Shown one piece after another: positions 10,633 to 21,527 of a stretch of 64,000 nt of DNA. The stretch covers positions 143,753 to 207,752 of the forward strand of contig MVAQ01000009.1 in the NCBI GenBank assembly GCA_014825775.1, read 5' to 3'. A program made the translations under genes and the position numbers. Each line of letters begins with the position of its first letter. The first letter of the stretch is position 1. The notes beneath the pieces are model-generated. The model saw nothing but the letters and a program-made list of their open reading frames with translations. It was not told where the DNA came from and searched no databases. Origin of the DNA: Krasilnikovozyma curviuscula. Taxonomy: Eukaryota; Basidiomycota; Tremellomycetes; Cystofilobasidiales; Mrakiaceae.

Positions 10633-11462
10633 TAGTGGTATTACTCTTTTATCTTGGGGAGGGAGGTTATTGTTGTAACTTTGTAATGATGTGGAGAGGG
10701 TCAGCAAATGTAGCATGTTGGCTGCTGTTCTGTTATTCGCGAGTTGACAAGCAAGCTTGAAACACACTGCAACAACCTAAGAAGCTTTTGAATTTTTGAA
10801 TTTCTAAATTTTGTAACTTCTGCTTCTCCGCTGTATGGACCATCGTACGGTTGAGTTACTTGGGGGCGATCAAGGCAGTGGTCGCCGCCAACGTGAAGAA
10901 CTCTCGAGGCTCTCTCGCCCGTTGTGAGCCCAAAGCTGCGATCGGCCACGCTCACAACAAGTCAATAAATTATCCCACTCAGAAATAGAAAACTTTATAC
11001 AAGGTTTCAACTCAACTCAACACTTGATGCGCAGAACGAATAATCGACACAGTAACAACGACGAGGGCCACTTCCAACACGCCAACCATCAGAGGGTGAA
11101 GTAGGATATTGGAGCGGTGGTGTCAAAAGTAACCTTCTCGTCCCGATGCTGCAGAGGGTTTTTTGTTTCTGTGAAGTCTGTGAAAGAAAGCTTGTTTACA
11201 TTTGGTGACGTAGTGTCATGACTCTCATATGACTGTTCCTGTGCGCAGCTTGCTTTTCAAGAGAGCTTTGAATAAAAGTTCGTGTTTAAATTGGTCATGA
11301 AAGAATGCGTGACTACAAAAGATGCGCTCAAGGCCTCGTTATGGGATAGAAACACAAAAACTATAACTGGGTGATGAGGATTAAGCGGTAGGAAGTAGTT
11401 CAGGTATCAAAGAAGATAAAGTGAATCGATGTTACGGGAAATCGTTGACGAGAAGGAGACGC
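10633..11462. other. intergenic block between convergent eIF1AD and VIP1-like genes
   Basis: It contains the 3' ends of two convergent genes and the inverted repeat copy B (11002-11203). AT-rich stretches around 10786-10815 could serve 3'-end formation. No open frame with splice support was found. Confidence 0.5.
11002..11203 (-). repeat. dispersed repeat, copy B (inverted relative to copy A)
   Basis: Its reverse complement aligns with 1938-2135 over about 200 bp in the same order and spacing. The core 11065-11095 matches 2045-2075 at 30 of 31 positions. It lies in the convergent intergenic block, away from promoters of known genes. No coding capacity, terminal inverted repeat or obvious target-site duplication is visible. 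Confidence 0.6.
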
Positions 11463-12695
11463 TTATGCGGCAGCGACGGCTGGAGCGCTTGTCTCCAATG
11501 GAGCAGCCGCTGGGGCAGCAGCAGTCTTCTTGGCCTCAGCGATACGCTTAGCCTCGTTGTGGACTAAAATTGAGGCATCGGGAAAGGTTAGTTTGAGCCA
11601 AAATGCAAGTATAGTTCAATGGACAAACTCACCATCGACAACCTGCTTTTGGGTGGTGGTGTAGAATTGGAAGACCTTTTGGCCGAAAGGCGTTCCGATG
11701 GCGTGTGAGTAGTACTGTTGAGAACGCTCAAAATGTACGCAAGGTTAATGTCTGAAGTCTGAGAAGAAGGGAAAGAAACGAAGCATATGTATGAAAACAA
11801 GGTACTCACGTCGTTAGCGGTGGAGGAGATCTTGTTCTTTTCGTCGACAGCCTTTGCCTGTCCAACAACGGTATTGATGATTGGCTGGACAGTTTCCTGA
11901 ATCTTTCCAGAGATGGTCTTCTCTGGTCCGACTGCTTTAGCGCCTGCTTTCGAGTCGAGGTCGTGGATGAAGGTCAAGAACTTTGAGGAGATACCCTGCT
12001 TGTGGTCCAAGTCAATAGCCCTCTGGACAATGGTATCAGAGAGAACGTATCCGTGAGCGAGGTATTCAGCGATAATGCCCGCCCTAAATGAGAAACAATT
12101 GGTCAGGACATGCGGGACATAGAGACCGTGTTCGCTAGGAGGGAAGCTTACTTTGGCTTATCCTCCTGTGAGAGACCGTTCTCGTCAGAGAAGGGGGTAC
12201 CGCTAGACACGGTCTCAGAAGAGACGTGCAGATGAGCACCGTCCAGGGTTCCTTCATTTAGCAGAAGGGCAGTCTTTGCGGCAGACTCTAAAGGGGTAGG
12301 AAATCCAATAGAGGCGAGAGATGGAATGAGCCAGAAGTCCAATTTCGATACAGCACAAAACGGAGCTTACCTTTCTCAAAGACGATGACTGCGTTCTGGG
12401 TCTTTTCTGGCCCTGGTGTGAGGGTGATAGAAGAGATCTTTCCACAGAAAGAGAAGAACTAGAAAGAACGGGAGGCTATTCAGTGAAAAATTCTCTCTAT
12501 GACCAGTCTACAAACGATAGTATCTCAGGCTCACTTGATCAATCTTGGTCTGGGTAGACTCCGGGGAGATGTTAGAGACCTAAAGAACGAAAAGCAAACG
12601 TTCGAGTCAGGCATAGCACACGAGATGAGATGGGTAAGTAGTGCAGAAAGCTCGTTCAACAGCAGCAAACTCACATTGATAGCAAAGGATGACAT
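11463..12695 (-). CDS. RRM protein, VIP1-like
   Basis: Seven exons; the first codes for only seven residues (MSSFAIN) before a GTGAGT donor. The N-terminal third is an RNA-recognition motif: V-SNISPESTQTKIDQ, FFSFCGKISSITL, then KTQNAVIVFEKESAAKTALL and GTLDGAHLHV, which fit RNP2- and RNP1-like strands. The rest is alpha-helical and Ala/Lys-rich (AGIIAEYLAHGYVLSD, GAKAVGPEKTISGKIQET, YYSHAIGTPFGQKVFQFYT), ending KKTAAAPAAAPLETSAPAVAAA. This RRM plus helical tail matches fungal proteins annotated as Vip1, a poorly characterised family. The first-exon ATG is supported by phase and the need to complete beta strand 1. RNA target and function cannot be read from sequence. Confidence 0.78.
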
Positions 12696-13247
12696 TGTGA
12701 ATGAGATTTGAGAGAAGTTTTGGTGTGGTAGGATATGGGATGATGGTGGTTGAGGAGAGCCTACGAGAAATTGAGGACCTCTCTTTATACGTCAGAGTTG
12801 CTGAGCTCGATGATTTGATGACGTGTTTTAGTCGACCGCGCAAAATTTCCTTTCGCCTGTTCGCAGGGCCGTATGGCGCAGAACCCGCTGGAGTTTTCTT
12901 CTGTCTTTTCCCTGTGAGAAGCTGTGCTGGGCGTATATCGAACGAAAAATATGAAAACTATCGTGCGCACCACGCTGTGTTTTTGCAGGCTAAAAAGTTG
13001 GTATAGATAGATTCATTGTGTTTTCATCTCAGTTGCGATAGAACTACTGGTCAATATGGACTTGATGAAGAGGTTTTAAGCTGCGTAAAGAGAAGGAGTG
13101 ATGGAGTAAAGACAGTGATTCAAATAGAAATGAGAAACCAATTCATGATGCACTTTCTTCCTCAGTTAAGACATCGCAAGACCCAGACGGTCCTCGTCGA
13201 GTCTGTGAGAAATGGTGCAGCCTCTAGAGGTGAGGCTGCTGCCACCC
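12696..13247 (-). promoter_or_regulatory. intergenic, presumed VIP1-like promoter
   Basis: This 552-bp gap lies between the VIP1-like start and the catalase stop on the same strand. A CT-rich stretch on the minus strand just upstream of the start resembles a fungal leader. No gene or repeat is seen. Confidence 0.4.
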
Positions 13248-15709
13248 TCATTGAGAGTTCAATGCAGCTCTGAGTCTCTTGGAGATCTCAGGCGAGACTC
13301 GCTCGAAGACACCCAACTGTCTGTTCAAGATCTCAGCGTTGGTGACACCAGAAATGTGACCAGCGACGTTCTAAGGAAAAAACAAGAGAGAGTATAAGAA
13401 TCATTAAGGGCAATGCAAATTAATGACAAAGCACTTACGGTAATGAAGTGGTCTTTGTCGGTATCACTGAAAACTTTCTCCCAAAGCGCACGGGGTTGCT
13501 GAAGAAAGTAAGGTCTCTCAGTATCGAGTAAGAGACGACTGGGCACGATGATTTGTAGACACTCACTTCGAAGTCCTTCTCTTCAACCTCGGAAGTGTAG
13601 AAGAAGGCACCACCCTTCTGCTCTGGGTCGACAGGATCAACAAGGGAGTTAACGTCGCTGGAGATGGACACCAGACGGCGGGTCAGTAAACGTTGTCATC
13701 CCCAAGAAAGTTAACCATAACTCACTATGGTCTCTGTTTGTAAAACATTGGCTCAATTGACGATGGGTAGTTTGGAGCGGATCCTCCAGATCCCTGGACA
13801 ACGAGGTCACCTGCTCTTTGGAAGTTCGATGAGTGGAAGGGGCAGTTGACTGGGATTTGCTTGTAGTTGGTTCCAAGACGGTGGCGGTGGGTCTGAGGAC
13901 ATAAAGAAAAGGTACCAACAGTCAGCAACCAGGTCGAAACTGAGCTGGCGCTGGCGCAACACCACAAACAAGAGTACTCACATCAGGGTATGAGAACAAA
14001 CGGCTCTGGAGGACTGGATCATTCGATGGCTCCATTCCCGGCAAAAGGTGGGAAGGAGAGAATGCAACCTGCTCAATCTCCTGGAAGTAGTTCTGTGGGT
14101 TCGTCTTGAGGGTGATCTTTCCAATCTGTCTCAGTGGGAACTCCTTCTGTGGCCAAACTTTGGTCAAATCGTTGACAGAGTACCTGAACTTCTTGGCTTG
14201 TTCTGGAGACATGACCTGAACCGAGACGGTCCATGATGGGAAATCACCCTTGTCGATAGCTTCAAAGAGATCCTGGGTGTTGGAGTCTGGGTTTTCGCCG
14301 TCCATCTTTCCAGCTGATGCATTAGTATGGCTTCAGAGTTAAGACATTGAGTCAGATTTGGGATCAAGGGTAATTGGGGAAACCGATCTTACTTCTCGAC
14401 TCCCTGGTTTGATCTCACATGGATCTGAATGTAGTTCCAGGCGCCTTTTGCCGACACCCACTTGAATGTGTGTCCACTATATCCGTGCATTTTCCTGACA
14501 CTTTTGGGGGTTCCTCTGTCAGACTGGATTAGGAGCAGCAATGCAGCGTACGTCAGTAACGATCGCTAGCAACGTCACCAACAGTCAAGGCAACACTTAC
14601 GAAGAGAATCATAACCTGGTGAATTGATTCAGGGTTAAGAGACAGATAGTCCCAGAATGCGTTGGCATCTTTCAGGTTGGTTTGTGGGTTTCTCTTTTGA
14701 GTGTGGATGAAGAGAGGGAACTTGGCTGGATCTCTCAAAAAGACTGTGTAAAGGAGAAACATGAGAGACATCAAGGATGGTCAGACAATGTTTATATAGT
14801 TATTAAATTGGTGAACACCTTCCACAAGGGAAAGTCGACGTGGTTTACTAACAGACAGGTGTCTGCGTTGATGAAGAGAGCGTTGATGAAGAGATGAAGT
14901 CAGTTCACCGTTAAAGTTCCACGCCAAGTGCTCTTGATGACTTACATTGTTGAAAACCCAATCCAAAATTCCTTCTTCAGTCTTGATCTTGATTGCGAAA
15001 CCACGGGGATCTCTCGCGGTATCGGACGATCCGGATTCACCACCGACGGTCGAGAATCTGATGGTCAGAGGAGCTTTGGCACCCACTTTCCCGAATAGCT
15101 GAGCACAAGTCAAATCTGAGGCATCGTGGGTAGTTTCATACTCTCCGTGAGCACCTTGACCCTTCGCATGGACGACACTGAGAACACGAAGTACAGAGAT
15201 GCATCAGCAACACATCTGGCTTTGAGTGTTGACGGTAGTACAGACTCACCGCTCTGCGATTCTCTCTCTATCGAAGTGAGCAAGAGAGTCAAGAAGGTGG
15301 AAATCTGTAAAACGTCGGACACACCGCGCGGTTGACCATTCGAGAGGTCAGTATCCACATATCGAACTCTAGGAACCTGATGATACACACCTTGCAAGAG
15401 CAAAGGACCTTGTGGGCCAGCTCGTTGAGCAGCAAACGGAGAAATCTGAGGTACACCGTTGCTGTCTGTATTTTTTTAGTCGCCGTGTTCGATTAGGCGC
15501 CGTGAATCAGTCAATGAAAGTGAATGACCGAACTAAGGAAGTGTACTACTCACCGGTGTAGAGTGTTCCTTTCTGCATTGAAGAGGGAAAGGAAATTCAT
15601 TACTCAGTATCGATCGGTTTGCTTTCCAAAATCGTTAAGACGTCATCTCCAGCAAAGGAGGACGACCAAAAAGGAGACTACCCACAGTGGGTGGGACGAG
15701 AGAAGACAT
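13248..15709 (-). CDS. catalase (clade 3-like, monofunctional haem catalase)
   Basis: Decomposes hydrogen peroxide. Around twelve exons. Readable signatures in order: [40 protein letters not shown] followed by [16 protein letters not shown] (catalytic His region), [72 protein letters not shown] (distal-pocket Asn block is intact by order), and [20 protein letters not shown], the haem-ligand Tyr motif. Two exons are tiny: about 15 nt at 15554-15568 and 10 nt at 14853-14862; both are required to keep frame and restore conserved residues (GTLYT and TPVF). The start at 15709 gives MSSLVPPTV. The C-terminus reads [13 protein letters not shown], without an SKL-type peroxisomal signal, so the enzyme may be cytosolic. 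Confidence 0.92.
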
Positions 15710-16253
15710 TGCAGGTGGTTATAGTTGAGATGTCAAAGTGAGATGGTAATGGGTAGAGTTGACGAAACCGCCAGCAGCTGATTGGGTTGGGTCAGCTCCA
15801 GCCACAGGTCAAATGACGTTTTGGTCTGCGACGATACCGGAAGGTCCCGATTTTCTTGCGAAACAGGGAACTCTGCTCCACGAAAGGAGGGTAAAATTAG
15901 CTACATTCACAATAGACCAGCTTCACATCCGGGATGCGACGAAAAAGCAAGTCCAAACCACAAATCTCTGTATTCGCTCGCGGCCCTGCTCGGATTGGAA
16001 TTCCATCTTTCCCCAAAGCAAGGCAAGGACAACATAATAAAAAATTCTCATGTATTTCCCAATGGCTGTGCTATTTAAGAACGAAACGTTATTTATGTGA
16101 TGCTGTCCAATAACCGATATATTGCACAAGTGAGGTACGAAGAAGAAAACAAAGAGTGTCGCCTTGGTTGTTCGTAAATTAAGCGCAGAAATTCTACAGG
16201 ACTTAGAGACCTCAGGTATTCTGCCAGATAGAAGTGGATGGATTGGATTTGTT
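15710..16253 (-). promoter_or_regulatory. intergenic, presumed catalase promoter
   Basis: This 544-bp gap sits upstream of catalase and downstream of the membrane-protein stop, both on the minus strand. Catalase promoters are usually stress-responsive, but I could not pick out a specific stress element with confidence. No coding potential was found. Confidence 0.4.
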
Positions 16254-17686
16254 TTAAAGTAGCTGAATGCGACCTTTCTCAGTTGAAAAACTAATGTCAG
16301 CGGCAGCCTGTTCACTTTCCCTGCTGCCTTCCGGATCAATCTCATCCTTCAACGTGTGCAAGCCATACAGGCGGCAGCTTGTGTCATTGGTACATTGCAA
16401 GTCAGTGTGATTTTCAGAATCAGAATGAGATGCTACTGTGTTACTCACAATAACGCAAATGCGATAATCCAACCGACATAGTAGCATGTATTGCTCAAGG
16501 CAGCCAAGTAGCTCACATGACCAGAAGAAGTATCAATCAATCTTCCCCCTTTAACAGTGAAGACCATGATGGAGTCTATGCCATACAAATGTGTGTCAGA
16601 AGTATAATCGGCATGTCGATTATGATTATGGAAAACAAGCTAACAATACCAGGCAGTCAGCAGGACGGTGGTGGAAGCAGTGATGCATGGGAGAGTAGGT
16701 GGCTCCATGAAACTGAGGATGTCAGAAGAGTAGACAGCGAGAGAGACGAAAGATGTGAACGCCAAGTAAGCGGATGGGAAAGCTAAGAAACGAGATGGTT
16801 AGATCATGCTGTCGTCGCAGTTCGAACCACGCTAAATGACAAACCTTTGACTTTGAATGCAAGATAAGTTGTTGAGACAAAGATGCAGAGGATACCACCG
16901 AGCATTAACCCCAGGAATATGGATCCCTAGGACGCTTTCAGATCTCAGAACCTGTCGACGTCATAAACACCTGTGTCGAGAGCAACGCACCTCAGTAACT
17001 GGTCTCTCGACTCTCTCACACAGCTCTTCAATATTTTCATCCTCCAAAACCAATCCTTGAAAGACCAAGTTTCCTTTTTCGCTCTGACTTTCATGTCCTT
17101 CCCTCGTAGCGTACCTCAAGTGGATAGGAGGCTGGACCTCTTCTGGTGCAACGGATGGGTAAAGGATGGTAGCAATGAATAGGATCGAGAAAAAGATGGT
17201 GTTGAGTCCAGTGAGGATCTGAGTGGGTGTCGCATCTTTGAAGAGGGAAGAAAGGGTGAACGTTTTGAAAAGTTGGTCCTGAGGGGGAGCGGCAAAGGAA
17301 GGGAGCATTAGCAAAATCAGCGGAGGATCTTGTATCGTTCTATCTCCCTTCAGAGATAAGTCGACAAGAGATACCCCTTTCTCATGACAAGGGTCAATCG
17401 ACCCACGCGCGCAACGATCCCCACGAAACGATTGCTGTCAAAACTCAAACAGTACTCACACTCCAGCCCCACAACCAAGCTGCAGTCCATGAAACCTCAA
17501 CATACCAGCATCTCAGTTCACTTCCTTTGGTAGCCTCATTACCCAACACTGTAACGATGCAAACGAGAAAAAAAAAGGTCAGCCGTGCGCCGCCCACCGG
17601 GAGTGTTTCAAAGCGACACTGTGAATGAGTGATTGAGAGCAAGGGCACATACTGTCTTCAAGGCGATATAGATATATCCAAAGCAT
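16254..17686 (-). CDS. multi-pass membrane protein of unknown function
   Basis: A coherent model: MLWIYLYRLED joined by an intron to MLGNEATKGSELRCW, then WTAAWLWGWS, then DQLFKTFTLSSLFKD after an intron of about 150 nt, and onward. Four hydrophobic segments follow: NTIFFSILFIATILYPSV, IFLGLMLGGILCIFVSTTYL, the AYLAFTSFVSLAVY region, and the TTVLLTACYLAALSNTCYYV/GWIIAFALF region. A hydrophilic loop lies between the first two. The hydrophilic C-terminus ends ISFSTEKGRIQLL. If the last intron is not spliced, the protein ends ten residues after CYYV with a TGA overlapping the GTGAGT donor. I do not recognise the family. The 5' exon is inferred; the alternative start is an ATG at 17308. Confidence 0.55.
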
Positions 17687-17748
17687 AGTCAAGCCTTCAT
17701 TTTATTAATTCAAGAGCGTTCAACAACCAGAAAAAACGTGAAACAGGG

Positions 17749-18250
17749 TCAGTTCGAGTACTCCGACAGTTGAATGTGAGAGGAAGGAAACAAAACAACC
17801 TGCTCCTTACCAGCGAGAAACAACAGGTCAACTTCGGTCTCATTGTAATACCTGCTCCCCAGAATTACAGCTAGAGCGAAGGAGCAAAGTGGGATGAGGA
17901 AGTGCAAGGTGTTTCGGAGAGCGGCTGGAAAACGAGGAGGAGGAGGGGACTGCTCAAGGAACGTAGGGCGGGGCATGAAGAATCTATTGGGCGATGAGAT
18001 GACTCTGCTGCTGGGTGTGAACTTTTGAGGAGTGTTTCTTATGTACACGAAAGACCTTGACGGTTTGGAGCTACCAAGTCGTCGTCGTCGACCAGACAGA
18101 GGGGCAAGCTGCGAGTTGGGATCTGAGTTTGAATGCGAAGGTTAGGGGTCAAAGCGTGAACCGCAACGGTTTAATTTGTCTGTCGGTACTTGCTGGAAGA
18201 GTCTCAATCAGTATTTTGCTCGGGATAGCAGACCAGAGAAGTGAGAGCAT
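17749..18250 (-). CDS. small single-helix membrane protein, unrecognised
   Basis: Two-exon model: MLSLLWSAIPSKILIETLPA, then a 68-nt intron with donor GTACCG and acceptor ACTCAG, then NPNSQLAPLSGRRRRLGSS onward. The ~150-residue product is Arg/Ser/Pro-rich at first (KPSRSF, SSPNRFFMPRP, EQSPPPPRFP). It then has one hydrophobic helix (TLHFLIPLCSFALAVILG) followed by a charged tail ending SEYSN. The basic, acid-poor N-terminal half followed by one helix is reminiscent of small mitochondrial inner-membrane proteins, but this is inference. Its ATG lies only 27 bp beyond the SLP2 stop on the same strand, which leaves little room for a promoter. It could instead be part of an SLP2 alternative transcript, or the true start may be the internal MPRPTF. 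Confidence 0.45.
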
Positions 18251-18277
18251 CAGATATCATCCAAGCGACCAAATACT

Positions 18278-19857
18278 CTAATCCTTCTTCTTCTCCACCG
18301 TGGCGAACTGCTTGACGACATCGCCCGCCGAAGAACCAGCAGATCCCGGGCTCGACTGAACTGTCTTATAGATTCCGAGCGCCTGGGTGATCATTGAAGC
18401 GGCGCTGCCCATGTCAGCGGGGACAACGATCGTATTGCTGTCCTTTGTGATCTTCGAGAACGCCTCAACCCATTTTTCGGCTACCCTTAGCGCAACAGCA
18501 TTCTCTCCTCCTTCCGATCGAATAGCTTCACCAACTATCTTCAGTGCTTTTGCTTGGGCTTCAGCGCGCAGTGTCGTAGCTATGATTATTCCAAAACAGG
18601 GTTGTACTGTCAGCGCGTGGAAGGGTATCACTCGGCGAACATCGTGAAATGCCTTCGTACCTTGAGCTTCACCAGTAGCGACATTCACAAACTCAGCTTG
18701 CCTAGCTTCAGATCGAAGGATAGCAGACTGCTTTTCTCCCTCTGCTTCCAAGATATTCGCTCTTTTGCTTCGCTCCGCTGAGACTTGCTGATGCATTGAC
18801 TCGACCACTCGAGTGGGCGCATTGATGTCTTTGATTTCATCTGAAAAACCAAAAATCATTTATTAGTGGACGACTAAACGATCGGCAATGAGAACGAACA
18901 TCTCAGGCACTCAACACCCCATACCCGACTCGCCGAGTTGATAGCCTCCGTGATCTGGACGTTAAGGGTTGAACGTTCAGAGAAGGTCTTGTCAAGCGTC
19001 AGAGAGCCAACTTCAGATCTCATGCTCGTCATCGCTAGTTGTGCAACCGACATTTGAGCGTCTTGTATTCCGTAGGCTGCTTTGTAGGGATCATTGATTT
19101 TGATGAAGAGAATACTATGCAAAGATTTGTTTTTGAAGAAACCAGCGAAGTTGGCAAGTGTAGATCATAGTCTGCGGGGAGCAAAACTGCCATCGCCACC
19201 TCCCCAAACTGAGAACAAATCACTGCAGTTGACTTACCCATCAATACTCAGTGAAACGTTATCAGCAGTCTGAGCGGGAAAATGAAGAATGTGAGCGAGA
19301 AATAGCTAAGATATGCAAGACACCTGCAAGTGAAGACGGACGATGGCAGTTTGACGATCAATTTCAATGGCAGTTTCTTTGAGAGAAAGTCGATATGCTA
19401 TCCTATCAATAACTGGAATCAAGAACTAGAAAGAAAGGGTAGGTCAGGGTTGAAAGTTTCTTCTCTGGGTTTTCCCCACGAAGACAGCTCGCTTACATTC
19501 AACCCTGGTTCCAAGATGGCGTGAAACTTTCCAAATCGTTCTACTATGTAGGACTCCTGTTGGCTGACGAAGACGATGCCAGCTAAGAGGTGCAGCGAAA
19601 GTGGAAGACGGATGAGCAATCCAACCTATGATCAAACGCCGGTAGAAAAGACTTCAAAACTCACTGTTAATCGGCAAGGGGAGATAGTTTCCCGATCTTG
19701 ATGGTCCAGAGGGCCTTCCTATTGAGCTAGCGAACGATCTGGCGTGGGGGCCAGCTACAAGCGACCTGATGGCAAGGGGAGACACTCTGGAGACAGTCAA
19801 CGCTGAGCTGGAAAGCAGAGACCTAGCTGCTATCGACCTAGCTAGAGACGAAGACAT
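18278..19857 (-). CDS. stomatin-like protein 2, mitochondrial SPFH protein
   Basis: SPFH/Band-7 scaffold of the mitochondrial inner membrane. Presequence-like N-terminus MSSSLARSIAARSLLSSSAL with Arg/Ser and no acids, ending near ARSFASS. The SPFH core follows: AGIVFVSQQESYIVERFGKF, LEPGLNFLIPVIDRIAYRLS, ETAIEIDRQTAIVRLHLQ, DNVSLSIDGILFIKI, DPYKAAYGIQDAQMSVAQLA, TSMRSEVGSLTLDKTFSERS. Then a long coiled helix: VESMHQQVSAERSKRANILE, EGEKQSAILRSEARQAEF and ATTLRAEAQAKALKIVGEAI. The C-terminus carries SNTIVVPADMGSAASMITQA, the usual end of this subfamily. About eight exons. The ATG at 19857 starts the presequence; the upstream gap to the divergent RPP1 is only about 143 bp. Confidence 0.9.
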
Positions 19858-20000
19858 GTTATCCCAGTCACAGCAACCTGTTGAGATCAAGTTTGAAAAT
19901 CTAGAAAGAAATGGAGTCGGCTGCAACAAAGCGCTTTCGTGGCGCCGGCAGGAGGAGTAGGTTCCCTCGACCTTGCACTACAAATTCCTAATAGGCCGCG
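19858..20000. promoter_or_regulatory. compact divergent promoter of SLP2 and RPP1
   Basis: Only 143 bp separates the two opposed start codons, so leaders and promoters of a mitochondrial scaffold and an RNase P subunit must share or overlap. No factor motif is identified. Confidence 0.5.
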
Positions 20001-21347
20001 ATGTATTACGATCTACACATCTGTTTCCCATCCTCATCGTCATCCCATCTAAATCAGCAGCTCCAGCCAAAGAAAAACAAGAAGAACAAGGGAGGGGCAA
20101 ATGCGACAGCAGAGGCAGAAGCTGAACTGAAGCTGAAGCACAAGCGGGACTGCTGGTTTGGGGTATCATCAGATGATAAAGAGAAGTTTCAGGATGTGTG
20201 TAGAATGGAAAGGCATAGTAAGTTCACAGCTTCGTGACCCTTATATCTAATTGTCAAACGAAGAATTTTTGTTGAATGTGTTTTCGCTTCACAAGTGGGA
20301 TATTCGTTGATCTCTTTCACACAGACAGCATATACTGCTATAGAAGGTTCCAATCACCTAAATCCATTTGAGAATGGTATTCCTTGGCCAGACCTTGACC
20401 CTCGAACGAGCACCTCAACAAGCTCGTCGCCATTCGGTGGAAAGAAACTCCTTCAGATGAGTAGGTTGCATATTGTCATAGATAATGGAAGCTTAAGTCA
20501 GGGGTCAGGATTGGTGAGCTCTCGTCTGTGATATTGGGTGTGAAGAGTTTTCTGACCTATTGTTTTGGCGCAGACATCGTCGAATACTCAGCTTCTCAAC
20601 GGGTATGACATTTTATCTGTCCAACCAACCACAAAGGAGACGTTCGCAGCTGCCTGTCTAACTCTATCATCTCCTGGTCCTAATCAGGTAAGGTGACCCG
20701 TGATTCTGCCATTCTCGTCGTAAATCGCTGAACGTTGTTTTCATTTCCCTGTTAATTTTGCGGTTAAGGTCAACATTATCACACTTCCAGCGTCTACATC
20801 ATCCCGCCCACCATTTTACTTGATACGGAAGCAGGTACTACAAGCGCTTCGGTCTGGCTGCGTTTTCGAACTCATATACTCCCACCTTCTACCGATGTCC
20901 CTGAACCCAACAGTCAATGAAGCAAACGCACGACGCAATACCATCTCATATGCTCGTGATCTGATACGGATAACAAAGGGGAAGGGCATTATCTTATCAT
21001 CGGGAGCGAGTGGGTGGGGCATGGCGAGAGGTCCGGAGGATGTTATTGCGCTCGCAGTCGGGTTGTTTGGAATGCCTGCAAATTTGGCATACAAAGCTGT
21101 CACAGAAACGCCAAGGAAGGTTGTATTGCGAGCTCGTGAGTTTTCCCTCTTTCAATCGCTCGCCTCTAAATTGTTCAACTTTGTTAATTTCTTCGTGTCC
21201 TTGGTTCGTGTAGAGGCGCGAAAGACGTATCGTGGCATCCTCAGTGCGCCGAGACTGGTGGACATGACAGACGATGAAGAAGAAGACGACGCTGCTGATG
21301 ACAGGATGGAGGACGTGCAGAAGACACAGGTTAAGGAAAGTCAATGA
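20001..21347 (+). CDS. RNase P/MRP protein subunit Rpp1 (p30 family)
   Basis: Protein subunit of nuclear RNase P and RNase MRP, acting in tRNA 5' maturation and rRNA processing. Begins MYYDLHI, the strongly conserved p30 start (first strand of a TIM-barrel-like fold). A Lys-rich insert follows (QPKKNKKNKGG), then AYTAIEGSNHLNPFENGIPW, NTQLLNGYDILSVQPTTKET, VNIITLPASTSSRPPFYLIR, and the barrel end FELIYSHLLPMS, NARRNTISYARDLIRITKG, IILSSGASGWGMARGPEDVI and LFGMPANLAYKAVT. The tail is acidic (MTDDEEEDDAADDRMEDV), as is common in this family. About six exons; stop at 21345-21347. Confidence 0.9.
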
Positions 21348-21527
21348 AATCGATACATAAGCTGTTTTAGAACAAGGAAAGGGCATTGTACATGAGAAGC
21401 GAAGGATTTTATTGGGTTGGACCTTCTCCGGATGAGATTGCAGAAATGAGCGCATTGAGGAAGGCGACGTCCCTGGATGAAGACACGATGGGTAAGGAAG
21501 CAAGTGGGATGAGGGAGATAGAAGCAC

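Noticed and set aside
13200..13250. Stop-codon readthrough giving catalase a cryptic peroxisomal signal
   Set aside because: The readthrough frame after TGA gives GWQQPHL-stop, with no PTS1, and the context TGAGGG is not the TGACTA readthrough context.
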